64,000 bases of DNA from JAZBPO01 sp963691775 (GTDB lineage: Bacteria > Pseudomonadota > Gammaproteobacteria > Pseudomonadales > Azotimanducaceae), in contig OY829369.1 in assembly GCA_963691775.1 (NCBI GenBank), positions 1,612,001 through 1,676,000 on the forward strand, in the 5' to 3' direction. Each line of letters opens with the position of its first letter. Position 1 is the first letter of the stretch. Under the pieces are notes generated by a model, which was not told the DNA's origin, ran no database searches, and saw nothing but the letters and a program-made list of their open reading frames with translations. Below are positions 55,978-64,000 of the stretch, piece by piece. A program made the translations under genes and the position numbers.

Positions 55978-56664
55978 ATGCTCAAGTGGCTAGGACGATT
56001 CATGGCGACTCTCATCGCCCTGGTAGTTGGGCTTTTCTGCTTTGCGTTCCTGTCGCCGCGCCCGCCGCTCACCCTCGATGCAGCCACCCTTGCAGGCGAC
56101 GGCAGCACCCTGAACTACTGCGAACTGCCGACCCTGGACGACAGCGGCCTGCGCGCCGCTGACATCCCCAAGGGCAACACCCCGGGCTGCAGCTACGCGC
56201 ACTTTCCGCTGCCGATCCTGCGTGCATGCACCGAACCGCTGCCTGCCAATGCAGCCGATCTGCGCGGCCTGTGGATCGGCGTGCAGGGCGGCCACGTGGG
56301 CCACGTAGAACGCATCGAGCAGTGCGGCGCGCGCACCGTGGTCACGGCGGCCGGGATCATCCACGACTACGGACCGAACAGCACCGCGGGCCTGAATACC
56401 GACGACACGGAGGGCGCCGTGCTGTTCACCGTGGGGGACCGTGAGTTCTGCCCCCGTACATCAGCGAGCATGATCTGGAACGAAGGGGTGCTGGACTTCC
56501 ATGCATTCGGCTGGGGTCCGGTGGTGGTGCGCCGCTACCTCGACGGCGAGCAGCTCGTATGGGAGTACGCCGACGGCAGCACGACCCACATGGATCGATT
56601 GTGTACGTTGCCGGAAGCGCACCGCACGCCCGAACCTCGGGGCTCGCGCATCGCGCTCTTCTGA
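55978..56664 (+). CDS. exported or membrane-anchored protein of unknown function
   Basis: A 228-residue protein with an N-terminal hydrophobic segment (FMATLIALVVGLFCFAFL) that is either an uncleaved anchor or a signal. The mature part has six Cys (LNYCELP, PGCSYAHF, ILRACTEP, EQCGARTV, EFCPRTS, RLCTLPE), suggesting disulfides in the periplasm. No family is recognised. It precedes the methyltransferase gene by 9 bases and may be cotranscribed. Confidence 0.7.
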   Translation: MLKWLGRFMATLIALVVGLFCFAFLSPRPPLTLDAATLAGDGSTLNYCELPTLDDSGLRAADIPKGNTPGCSYAHFPLPILRACTEPLPANAADLRGLWIGVQGGHVGHVERIEQCGARTVVTAAGIIHDYGPNSTAGLNTDDTEGAVLFTVGDREFCPRTSASMIWNEGVLDFHAFGWGPVVVRRYLDGEQLVWEYADGSTTHMDRLCTLPEAHRTPEPRGSRIALF

Positions 56665-56673
56665 GGACCGCGG

Positions 56674-57501
56674 ATGATCGCGTTCCTCCCCGCGCGCACC
56701 GGCGTGTTCGACGCCATGCGTGCGCTCACCCTCTGCGCTGCGCTGTGGCTCGCCGCGGCTGCGCACGGCGCCGAGTTCGTTGCGCCCTACGTCGACACCG
56801 TAGAAGAAGACGTCGAGATGATCCTCGAACTCGCCGGCGTCGGCCCCGGCGACTACCTGATCGATCTGGGCGCCGGCGATGGCCGCTTCGTGATCGGCGC
56901 AGCCCAGCGCGGTGCCCTCGCCCATGGCGTGGAACTGGAGCCGACCCTGGTCGAACGCGCACGCGCGAACGCCGAGCGCGCCGGCGTCTCTGATCGCACC
57001 CGATTCGAGATCGGCGACCTCTTCAAGGCCGATATTTCCATGGCGACCGTAGTCACCATCTATCTCTTTCCCGAGGCGAACATCGCCCTGCGGCCGAAGC
57101 TGCTCGCAGAGCTCGCCCCCGGCACGCGGCTCGTCTCGAACAGCTTTCACATGGGTGACTGGGCGCCTGATGCACGCGCCCAGGGGCGAACCTCCGGCGG
57201 CGCATTGCTGTGGATCATCCCCGCAGATGCGTCCGGCACCTGGCGCTTCACAACGCCACAAGGCCCCGCTCGACTCACGATCGAACAGCGCTACCAGCGC
57301 ATCGATGCGCGCATGGAAATCGACGGCGCGCACGTGCCCCTGGAAAGCGCCGTGCTGCGCGGCGACGTGCTTCAATGCGTCGCCGCGGGCGGCACACTCG
57401 CGCTGCACGGGCGCATAGGGGATGCGGAGATGACCGGCCAGCTGACGCTCTCCGGAGATCGCATCCCGCTCATGGCGATCAGGGACAGCGCCACACCATG
57501 A
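56674..57501 (+). CDS. SAM methyltransferase-fold protein with an export signal
   Basis: A 275-residue protein (a start at 56716, MRALTLCAALWLAAAAHGAE, gives a clean signal peptide; 56674 adds 14 residues). SAM motif I is DYLIDLGAGDGRFVIG, followed by HGVELEPTLVERARANAE and FPEANIALRPKLLAELAPGTR. An exported methyltransferase is unusual because SAM is not known in the periplasm. A C-terminal beta domain (LTIEQRYQRIDARMEI) follows. It overlaps the racemase gene by ATGA. Confidence 0.75.
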   Translation: MIAFLPARTGVFDAMRALTLCAALWLAAAAHGAEFVAPYVDTVEEDVEMILELAGVGPGDYLIDLGAGDGRFVIGAAQRGALAHGVELEPTLVERARANAERAGVSDRTRFEIGDLFKADISMATVVTIYLFPEANIALRPKLLAELAPGTRLVSNSFHMGDWAPDARAQGRTSGGALLWIIPADASGTWRFTTPQGPARLTIEQRYQRIDARMEIDGAHVPLESAVLRGDVLQCVAAGGTLALHGRIGDAEMTGQLTLSGDRIPLMAIRDSATP

Positions 57502-58187
57502 AGACGATCGGCATGCTCGGCGGCATGAGCTGGGAAAGCACGGCGCTCTACTATCGCCTGATCAATGAGGAGACGCGGCGCCTGCGCGGGGGCCTGCACA
57601 GCGCACCCATCGCCCTCGTGAGCGTTGACTTTCAGGCCGTCGAGCAGCTGCAGAGCGCGGACGCCTGGGCGAAAGCTGGCGATCTGCTCGCTGCACGGGC
57701 GCGGGAGGTCGAAGCCGCGGGCGCCGACTTCCTCCTCATCTGCACGAACACCATGCATCGGGTCGCGGCGCAGATCGAAGCTGCCATCGATATCCCTCTT
57801 CTGCATCTGGCCGACGCAACTGCAACGCGTATCCGCGCAGCGGGCCTGAAGCGCATCGGCCTCCTCGGCACCCGTTTCACCATGGAGCAGGATTTCTACC
57901 GTGGCCGCCTGCAAGCGCAGGGCATCGAGGTGCTGACGCCGGACGCCGCAGCCCGTGAAATCGTGCACCGGGTGATCTACGACGAACTCTGCCTCGGCGA
58001 GGTGCGCGAGGGTTCTCGGGCGCAGTATCTGCACATCATCGACGATCTCGCGGAACAGGGCGCCGAGGGCGTGATCGAAGGCTGCACGGAGATCGGGATG
58101 CTGATCGAGCAGACGCACACCGACGTGCCGCTCTTCGACACGACGCGGATTCATGCGCAGGAAGCGGTGGCCCGGGCCCTCGCCTGA
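57498..58187 (+). CDS. aspartate/glutamate racemase family protein
   Basis: A 229-residue racemase of the amino-acid racemase YgeA type. IGMLGGMSWESTALYY is the N-terminal motif, and the two catalytic cysteines lie in LICTNTMH (about residue 81) and EGCTEIGML (about 196). It would interconvert the L and D forms of an acidic or other amino acid. Translationally coupled to the methyltransferase gene. Confidence 0.92.
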   Translation: MKTIGMLGGMSWESTALYYRLINEETRRLRGGLHSAPIALVSVDFQAVEQLQSADAWAKAGDLLAARAREVEAAGADFLLICTNTMHRVAAQIEAAIDIPLLHLADATATRIRAAGLKRIGLLGTRFTMEQDFYRGRLQAQGIEVLTPDAAAREIVHRVIYDELCLGEVREGSRAQYLHIIDDLAEQGAEGVIEGCTEIGMLIEQTHTDVPLFDTTRIHAQEAVARALA

Positions 58188-58193
58188 AGGGTC

Positions 58194-58976
58194 CTAGGCG
58201 GCCTCGAAGAGATCGAGGTCGAACGCCGCACGCACGGTCATGGGCGCGCGATCAGCGACGAGGGACGCGCGCGCGGCAGGGGTGCTGCGATGCTCCATCG
58301 GCGTCATCGCCACGAGCGCATCGCGGGCCTCGGCGTCCAGCACCATGTCGAACGTCACGCGGTGCTCGCCGATCACGCGCAGGCCGTCCAGCGCCAGGGT
58401 CGCGCGCCGATGCGGCCGCGCCTCGGCAAACAATCTGGCGCGCAACTCGCGCAGGTGCTCCGCCGCCGGCGCCACGCGCAGCAAGCGTCCTTCCGGCGCC
58501 AGTACCCGGACGCACTCGGGGAAGAACGGGGCGAAGAAGACCGTGACGGCCTCGAAGGCGCGGTTCGCGTAGGGCAGGCGCGTCGTATTGGCAACCGCGA
58601 AGCGAAGCTCACGGTGGCGCTTCGCCGCCGCGCGTACGGCGGGCTTGGAGATGTCGACGCCGTGGCGCTCGCGGCCCGGCAGCGCCGCCGTGAAGCTGCC
58701 CTCGCCGCAGCCCACGTCGAGCAGGGTCGCGGGCGCGCCGAGCAGGTCCGCCGCCTCGGACAGCAACGGGCCGTAGTGACCCGCATCGAGGAACCTTCGC
58801 CGAGCGGCGACCATGGCGCCGTCATCGCCTGCCCGCGCGCTGCGGCGGTGATGGCTGGGCAGGAGATTCACGTAGCCTTCGCGAGCGCGATCGAAGCGAT
58901 GCCCGTTCAGACAGGCGTAACCGCTCGCGTCGGGCGCGAGCGCTTCCCCGCAGTGCGGGCAGCGCCAGGCGGGCAC
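58194..58976 (-). CDS. rlmA: 23S rRNA (guanine-N1) methyltransferase, RlmA type
   Basis: A 260-residue methyltransferase from a GTG (VPAWRCPHCGEALAPD), which overlaps the frame open upstream. The zinc-binding N-terminus (CPHCGE ... YACLNGHRFD) is the RlmA feature, and the SAM site is LLDVGCGEGSFTAAL. NTTRLPYANRAFEAV is the post-motif loop. It methylates a guanine in helix 35 of 23S rRNA in E. coli (G745). It starts two bases after the preceding gene's stop. Confidence 0.85.
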   Translation of the reverse strand: MPAWRCPHCGEALAPDASGYACLNGHRFDRAREGYVNLLPSHHRRSARAGDDGAMVAARRRFLDAGHYGPLLSEAADLLGAPATLLDVGCGEGSFTAALPGRERHGVDISKPAVRAAAKRHRELRFAVANTTRLPYANRAFEAVTVFFAPFFPECVRVLAPEGRLLRVAPAAEHLRELRARLFAEARPHRRATLALDGLRVIGEHRVTFDMVLDAEARDALVAMTPMEHRSTPAARASLVADRAPMTVRAAFDLDLFEAA

Positions 58977-58977
58977 G

Positions 58978-60687
58978 TCAGCTGGGGCCGAAGTTGCCGA
59001 GGGCGGATCGTTCGAGCGGTTTGTACTCTTCCTTGAAGTCGCGCCAGCGCGCCTGCCGAACCTCCTCAGACGGCAGTTCGAAGGGGACCGGCTCGATGGC
59101 GAGGAGCGCTTCTTCGTCGACGTCATCAACGAGATCCGCCTTCATGAAGCGCTTCGCGTAGTCGCGGTACACGCCCGAACGCACGAACAGATCGAAGAGG
59201 TCCGGGTCGAGGTGATTGCCGCGCTTCATGTGACCCATGATCGTCATGGATTCGGATAAGGTCTTGCCGGGCTTGTAGGGGCGATCGGTCGCCGTGAGCG
59301 CCTCGAAGACGTCCGCGATGGCCATGCAGCGCGCCGGCACGGACATGTCGCCGGCAAAGATGCCCTTCGGATAGCCGCGCCCGTCCATGGTTTCGTGGTG
59401 CCCGCCGGCATACTCCGGAACACGCTTCAGATCTCTGGGGAAAGGCAGGCTCTCGAGCATCTTCACGGTCTGCACCATGTGGCCGTTGATGACCAGGCGC
59501 TCTTCCTGCGTCAGGGTGCCGCGCTCGATGCAGAGATTGGCGATTTCCTCATCGGTGAGCATGGCGCGGACGCCGTTGCCACAGCGCCAGCCGATGGCGC
59601 CGATGCGCCGGATGCGATCCTTGGCCGCCTCGTCGAGGAACTCGCCCCCGATGTTGCTGGTTTCGAGAAACGCGAGATCATCGTCGAGCGCCTCGATCCG
59701 GGCGGTGAGCGCTTCATCATCGATGGCTCCGCCCGCCAGCACATGATCGAGCTGAATCTCGCGCTTCTTCGCCTCGAAGCGGGCGCGCACGGTCTCGATG
59801 CCATCGCGGATCGATTCCAGTTTCGTCGCCTTGTCCATGACGTGCACGGGCGTCGTGACCTTGCCGCAGTCGTGGAGCCACGCCGCGATGTGCAGCTCGT
59901 ACCACTCCTCGCGATCGAGATCGAATTCCGCAAAGGGACCGGTCTTGGCGTTGCACACCGCACCCGCAAGCATTTCCGTGAGGATCGGCACGCGCTCGCA
60001 GTGGCCACCGGTGTAGGGCGACTTGGCGTCAATGGCCGACGCAATCATCTGGATGAAGCTTTCCAGCAGCCGCCGCTGAGCCGCGATAAGCTGCTGGTTG
60101 TCGAGCGCGACGGCCGCCTGCGAGGCAAGTGCCTCAACGATCTCCTGGACAACCGGATCGAAGGGAATGATCTCTTCGCCGTGCTCGTCCTGAGCATTGA
60201 TGAGCTGAAGCACGCCGATGACGCGTCCGGCGTTGTTGCGCATCGGAATGGTCAGGAAGGAACGAGAACGATAGCCGTTGCGACGGTCGAACTCCTTGGT
60301 GCCGGAGAAGTCGAAGCGGTCGACCTCATAGGCGTCCTCGACGTTCACCGACTGGCACGCGTTCGCGGCGTAGGCCGCTATGTTGCGAGCGTTCGGCTCG
60401 CCGGAGTCGGCGTCCTGAAGCGGAATGCGCGGCATGCCATCGAGGGGCATGCCGGTGGTGCCCCCAAGGGCCGTGCCCATGGTGTCGTTGCGCATGATCG
60501 CGAACTCGAGATGATCGTCCTCCGTGACCATGTAGATCGTGCCGCCGTCCGCACGACAGAAACGCTTGGCCTCGATGAGAATCTTCTCGATCAGGCGATC
60601 GTGATCGCGCTCTGAAGACAGAGACAGGCCCACCTCGAAGAGGAGCTCCATCCCTGCACTGCGCTTGGATAGCTGGAACTCCCTCAC
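58978..60687 (-). CDS. GAF and HD-GYP domain protein (cyclic di-GMP phosphodiesterase type)
   Basis: A 569-residue signalling protein. A GAF domain occupies about residues 20-190 (LIEKILIEAKRFCRADGGTIY, SFLTIPMRNNAGRVIGVLQL). The HD-GYP part starts near 220 (SAIDAKSPYTGGHCERVPIL), has the metal-binding HD in AAWLHDCGKVTTPVHVMDK, an insertion of about 100 residues, then PEYAGGHHETMDGRGYPKG with the GYP motif. It probably hydrolyses cyclic di-GMP in response to a ligand of the GAF domain. Confidence 0.92.
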   Translation of the reverse strand: MREFQLSKRSAGMELLFEVGLSLSSERDHDRLIEKILIEAKRFCRADGGTIYMVTEDDHLEFAIMRNDTMGTALGGTTGMPLDGMPRIPLQDADSGEPNARNIAAYAANACQSVNVEDAYEVDRFDFSGTKEFDRRNGYRSRSFLTIPMRNNAGRVIGVLQLINAQDEHGEEIIPFDPVVQEIVEALASQAAVALDNQQLIAAQRRLLESFIQMIASAIDAKSPYTGGHCERVPILTEMLAGAVCNAKTGPFAEFDLDREEWYELHIAAWLHDCGKVTTPVHVMDKATKLESIRDGIETVRARFEAKKREIQLDHVLAGGAIDDEALTARIEALDDDLAFLETSNIGGEFLDEAAKDRIRRIGAIGWRCGNGVRAMLTDEEIANLCIERGTLTQEERLVINGHMVQTVKMLESLPFPRDLKRVPEYAGGHHETMDGRGYPKGIFAGDMSVPARCMAIADVFEALTATDRPYKPGKTLSESMTIMGHMKRGNHLDPDLFDLFVRSGVYRDYAKRFMKADLVDDVDEEALLAIEPVPFELPSEEVRQARWRDFKEEYKPLERSALGNFGPS

Positions 60688-60865
60688 GCTCTGGCGCTTC
60701 CCTGCCCATGCCCATGCCCATCGTCCCTCAGCAACATGCAGGCGAGGTGGGGTGGAGTCAACCAGCTACGGGGCCGGGCGCGCGGGGCCGTGAACGGGGT
60801 CACGAGGCGCCCGCGGGCGACGCCCTCCGCTAGACTTCATGGCTTTCCAGGGGAGGAGAACAACC

Positions 60866-61774
60866 ATGACCGGACCCATGCCTGCCGTCAGCCTCGCTGC
60901 CGTGCCCGGCCGCCGGCGCAGCACGCTCGAACTGGCCACGCGCCTCGAGGCCGCCGGATTCACCGGCATCTGGTGCCCGAGCTTCGGAGACGGGCTCGCC
61001 CTCTGCCAGGGCATCGCCTCGGTCACCCGCGAGATCGCCTTTGGCACGAGCATCCAGCCGATCTACACGCGCCGGCCAGCAGACTTCGCCGGCACCGCAG
61101 CCTTCATTCACGAACTCTCCGGCGGCCGCTTCCATTTCGGCATCGGCGTCTCGCACGTCCCTGCGCTCTCCCGCATGGGGATCGAACCCGGCAAGCCCCT
61201 CGGCGACATGCGCGCCTTCGTGGAAGCCTTCAAGGCCACGGAGCGCGTCGGCGATCTCCCGCCACTCGTGCTCGCCACGCTGCGCCAGAAGATGATCGCG
61301 CTGGCCGACGAGCTCGGCGACGGCATGGTGTTCGCAAACGGTGCACGCTCGCACATGGCGACGTCGCTCGCCGTCCTTTCCGACGCACGGCGGGGCGACG
61401 CGGACTTCTTCGTCGGCAACATGATCCCGACGTGCATAAGTGACGACATAGAGGCCGCCAAGGCCGTCAACCGGCGCACGCTTACGGGTTACGCCTTCCT
61501 GCCGAACTACCGCAACTACTGGAAAGAGGCGGGCTACGAGGAAGAAATGAACGCGGTCGAAGCGGCCCTTGCCGAGAAGGCCCCGGAAAAGGTGCCCGCC
61601 TGCCTGTCCGATCGCTGGCTCGCGGACACCACGCTGTTCGGCACGGTCGCCCAGGTGCGAGAAGGCGTAGAAGCCTGGTTCGATGCCGGCGTGCGCACGC
61701 CGATCCTCGTCCCCTCCTCCGCCGCCGGCAACCAGCTCAAGGCGTTCGAGGAACTCTTCGAGGCCTACGCCTAG
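60866..61774 (+). CDS. luciferase-like (LLM class) flavin or F420-dependent oxidoreductase
   Basis: A 302-residue TIM-barrel oxidoreductase. The ATG at 60866 follows GGGGAGGAG; 60839 would add nine residues. LATRLEAAGFTGIWCPSFGD and FGTSIQPIYTRRPADFAGTAAFIHELSGGRFHFGIG are the N-terminal strands of the bacterial luciferase superfamily; LADELGDGMVFANGARSHM binds the cofactor. Substrate unknown. Confidence 0.88.
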   Translation: MTGPMPAVSLAAVPGRRRSTLELATRLEAAGFTGIWCPSFGDGLALCQGIASVTREIAFGTSIQPIYTRRPADFAGTAAFIHELSGGRFHFGIGVSHVPALSRMGIEPGKPLGDMRAFVEAFKATERVGDLPPLVLATLRQKMIALADELGDGMVFANGARSHMATSLAVLSDARRGDADFFVGNMIPTCISDDIEAAKAVNRRTLTGYAFLPNYRNYWKEAGYEEEMNAVEAALAEKAPEKVPACLSDRWLADTTLFGTVAQVREGVEAWFDAGVRTPILVPSSAAGNQLKAFEELFEAYA

Positions 61775-61776
61775 CC

Positions 61777-62187
61777 TCAGGCCGGCCGGTAGCGCAGCAG
61801 CGTCGCACCGTCCTCGCGCACGAATACGGGCGCGAGGGCCATGCCTGCCTTCAGCGTCGCCGCGTCCGCGTCGACGAGATTACTCGTCATGCGGACGCCC
61901 TCTTCGAGTTCCACCACCGCGAGGAGAAAAGGTCCCCAGGCGTTGAAGTGCGGCGACGGAGGCCGCTCGCAGAGCGTCCAGGTATACAGCCGCGCCGCGC
62001 CGCTCACCTCGTGCCAGGCAAGTGCGTCGGCAAGGCAGTGCGAGCAGCGCTCGCGCGGATAGAACACCCAGCTGCCGCAGGCACCGCAGCGCTGGAGCAT
62101 CACCCGCCCCTCGGCGAGGCCGTCCCAGAACGGCTGCGAGGTCGGCGTCGGCACGGGCAAGGGCGGTGTGAGTTCGAAGTCGTTCAT
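61777..62187 (-). CDS. DUF35-type zinc-ribbon/OB-fold protein (thiolase partner)
   Basis: A 136-residue protein with a rubredoxin-like zinc ribbon (RCGACGSWVFYPRERCSHC) followed by an OB fold (ARLYTWTLCERPPSP, GPFLLAVVELEEGVRMTSNL). Such proteins form complexes with thiolase-like enzymes in acyl-CoA and steroid side-chain metabolism. It directly follows the thiolase gene with a gap of three bases. Confidence 0.9.
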   Translation of the reverse strand: MNDFELTPPLPVPTPTSQPFWDGLAEGRVMLQRCGACGSWVFYPRERCSHCLADALAWHEVSGAARLYTWTLCERPPSPHFNAWGPFLLAVVELEEGVRMTSNLVDADAATLKAGMALAPVFVREDGATLLRYRPA

Positions 62188-62190
62188 CTT

Positions 62191-63411
62191 TCAGCCGCCC
62201 TCCAGCACCAGCGCCGATTGTTCGCTCATCACGCCACCGGTTCCGGTGACGAACACGCGATCGCAGTTCGCGACCTGGCGCGCGTCGCCGCGCCCCATGA
62301 CCTGCCGCACACCTTCCACCACCTGCACCATGCCGCCGGCAAGACCGGGCTGACCGAAGCCGAGCTGGCCACCGCCGGTGTTCATTGGGAAATTCCCGGC
62401 GTAGCCGAGATCGTGCTCGTTCACGAAGCGGCAGCCCTCTCCCTTGGCACAGAAGCCTGCGTCCTCGAGCGTGAGCAGCGCCGTGATCGTGTAGCAGTCG
62501 TAGATTTGCGCGGCGTCCATGTCGGCCGGCGTGCGACCGGCCATCTCGAAGGCCCGGGCTGCGGCGGCGGCCACTGGCGTGACCGTCATGTCCTCGGCGA
62601 AGGTCGGCGTCTTGATCGTCAGGCGCTCGCCGAAGCCCGTGACGTAGGCCGGCCGATTCCGGCACCGGGCCGCGACCTCCTTTGAAGCGAGCACCACTGC
62701 ACCGCCGCCCGCGCAGGGCATGACGATCTCGAGGCGATGGAGCGGGTCGGCGATCATCGGCGACGCGAGCACGTCGTCGATCGAGATCGCATCGCCGTGG
62801 AAGGCCGCAAGCGGATTGACGTTCGCATTGCCGCGCTGATCGGCCGAGATCTTCGCGAGCGCGCGGGCATCGTAGCCGTAGGTCTCGGCGTAGCGCCGCG
62901 CGATCATCGCGTAGCCCGCATTCTGGGCAACGTTGCCGAACGGAATCTCGAACTCGGCCTGCGGCGACCCCCAGTCGCCGGACGAGCTTCCGAGCCAGCG
63001 CCGCGGATCCGGAGCGCCCTTGTGCGGATTGCTCGGAATCGGCCGCGACGGCAGTGCGCACACCACAACGTCACAGAGCCCGAGCTCGATCGCCGCCGCG
63101 GCCCGCCACACCATGCCGACCGCCGTCGCCCCGCCAAGATCGATCCGCTCAGCGAAATTGACCGGCCGGCCGAGGTATTCGACCACGGTCGCAGGCACGA
63201 ACATGGACGCCTCGCGGATATCCGAACAGACGATGCCGTCGAGATCGTCAGGGCTCAGACCCGCGTCCGCGAGCGCATCCGCCGCAAGCGCCGTCCACTG
63301 CGCCACCGAGAATTCCCGCGGGCCGTCGTAGCGCCGTTCCGCTGGCCATTCCGCGAAGCCGACAACGGCGGCCTCTCCCCTCAGACCCCTGTTCGACACG
63401 ACGATTTCCAC
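62191..63411 (-). CDS. thiolase-family acetyl-CoA acetyltransferase (SCP-x type)
   Basis: A 406-residue thiolase-fold protein. AAVVGFAEWPAERRYDG at the start, GLSPDDLDGIVCSD and ATVVEYLGRPVNFAERIDLGGATAVGM follow the non-canonical thiolase family, in which the usual N-terminal catalytic Cys is absent (the GGATA segment has no Cys). The C-terminal GGGQLGFGQPGLAGGMVQVVEGVRQVMG and VFVTGTGGVMSEQSALVL are family motifs. It probably works with the DUF35 partner in acyl-CoA chain cleavage. Confidence 0.88.
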   Translation of the reverse strand: MEIVVSNRGLRGEAAVVGFAEWPAERRYDGPREFSVAQWTALAADALADAGLSPDDLDGIVCSDIREASMFVPATVVEYLGRPVNFAERIDLGGATAVGMVWRAAAAIELGLCDVVVCALPSRPIPSNPHKGAPDPRRWLGSSSGDWGSPQAEFEIPFGNVAQNAGYAMIARRYAETYGYDARALAKISADQRGNANVNPLAAFHGDAISIDDVLASPMIADPLHRLEIVMPCAGGGAVVLASKEVAARCRNRPAYVTGFGERLTIKTPTFAEDMTVTPVAAAAARAFEMAGRTPADMDAAQIYDCYTITALLTLEDAGFCAKGEGCRFVNEHDLGYAGNFPMNTGGGQLGFGQPGLAGGMVQVVEGVRQVMGRGDARQVANCDRVFVTGTGGVMSEQSALVLEGG

Positions 63412-63489
63412 TCCCCGTCACTGTGCGATCATTCCGACGTTAGCACTGCCGCGCCCTGCGCGGAGCACTCGCACTGAATCGGAGAGATC

Positions 63490-64000
63490 ATGAGGATCGA
63501 ACTGCCCCGCCGCGCGCTGAAGGGCGCCCTTGCCACCCTGCTCATCTGCCTCGCAGCTGCGGCCACGTCGGAAGAGCTGTTCTCGCTCGAAGACGTGTTC
63601 GAGCTGGAGTGGGCGACCGACCCCCGGCCGGCACCGGACGGCGAGGCGGTGGTCTACGTGCGCAATTTCTACGACCGCGCCGCGGATCGCCAGCGCTCGA
63701 ACCTGTGGTGGATTGACCTCGACAGTGGCGCGCAGCGGGCACTCACCACAGGGCTCGGGAGCAACGGTTCGCCGCGCTTTTCCCCCAGCGGCGATCGCCT
63801 CGCGTGGATCGCAGGCACGCCGGATGGCGCCGAGATCTTCGTGCGCTGGCTTGCTACGGGCGACGTCGCACGGCTCACACAGCTGCCAGCGTCGCCGCGC
63901 AACCTGACCTGGTCGCCAGACGGCACCCGCTTGGCGTTCACCATGCACGTAGACGGCGACGGCACGCCGCCGGTCACGCTGCCGAAGGCCCCGGAGGGCG
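63490..64000 (+). CDS. S9-family prolyl oligopeptidase-like peptidase (5' part)
   Basis: The first 170 codons of a secreted peptidase that runs off the window. The signal peptide is MRIELPRRALKGALATLLICLAAAATS, followed by beta-propeller repeats: LEWATDPRPAPDGEAVVYVR, GSNGSPRFSPSGDRLAWIAG and RNLTWSPDGTRLAFTMH. These are the propeller blades of acylaminoacyl-peptidase-like S9 enzymes; the catalytic domain is not in view. Confidence 0.85.
   Translation, partial: MRIELPRRALKGALATLLICLAAAATSEELFSLEDVFELEWATDPRPAPDGEAVVYVRNFYDRAADRQRSNLWWIDLDSGAQRALTTGLGSNGSPRFSPSGDRLAWIAGTPDGAEIFVRWLATGDVARLTQLPASPRNLTWSPDGTRLAFTMHVDGDGTPPVTLPKAPEG

Noticed and set aside
59395..60615. Long + frame antisense to the HD-GYP gene
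   Set aside because: Shadow of a well-supported gene in GC-rich sequence.
1..64000. tRNA or rRNA genes
   Set aside because: No cloverleaf or rRNA-like segment was noticed on either strand; a covariance-model scan would be needed to exclude one.

Overview
The window looks like one end of a large sedentary chromosomal integron joined to ordinary chromosome. About 48.7-64 kb is uniformly GC-rich with tightly packed housekeeping and metabolic genes (amino-acid ABC transporter, MazG-type hydrolase, RlmA-type rRNA methyltransferase, HD-GYP protein, luciferase-like oxidoreductase, DUF35/thiolase pair, S9 peptidase). This suggests a high-GC proteobacterium, most likely a gammaproteobacterium; the genus cannot be read from the sequence and this is inference.

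Positions 1-12,075 and 31,386-41,317 form a cassette array on the + strand. Cassette boundaries are set by attC sites: an inverse core (xxxxAAC), a palindromic body, and a core GTTxxxx whose last bases complement the inverse core of the same cassette. I delimit about 40 cassettes. Most carry one small gene of unknown function. Recognisable cargo includes three kinds of toxin-antitoxin module (HigBA-like, HicAB, BrnTA), a SieB-like membrane protein, two TonB-C-like exported proteins, a SAM methyltransferase, a GNAT acetyltransferase, an ankyrin protein and a large glycosyltransferase. Eleven copies (ten complete, each exactly 314 bp) of one gene-poor cassette are scattered through the first 8.5 kb. 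Given the cassette orientation, the integrase gene and attI should lie left of position 1; neither is in the window.

The array is broken at 12,076 by an IS3-family element that truncates a hicA gene. A block of about 18 kb without attC sites (13.3-31.4 kb) follows: a decayed serine hydrolase, an exported alpha/beta hydrolase, two decayed and two intact-looking IS3-family elements (counting the breaking one, three intact), an IS110 remnant, a RAYT remnant, an acyltransferase/methyltransferase convergent pair, and an unrecognised five-gene minus-strand operon of envelope proteins (23.8-28.75 kb). The array then resumes to about 41.3 kb.

From 41.3 to 48.7 kb lies a degraded margin: a RAYT transposase gene cleanly split by an IS3-family insertion, a secreted lipase-like gene, zinc-ribbon/membrane gene remnants, another IS3-family element, a gene broken by two nonsense codons, and a recurring GGACACCCACC motif. 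The core chromosome starts at 48,728. The final gene (S9 peptidase) runs off the right end.
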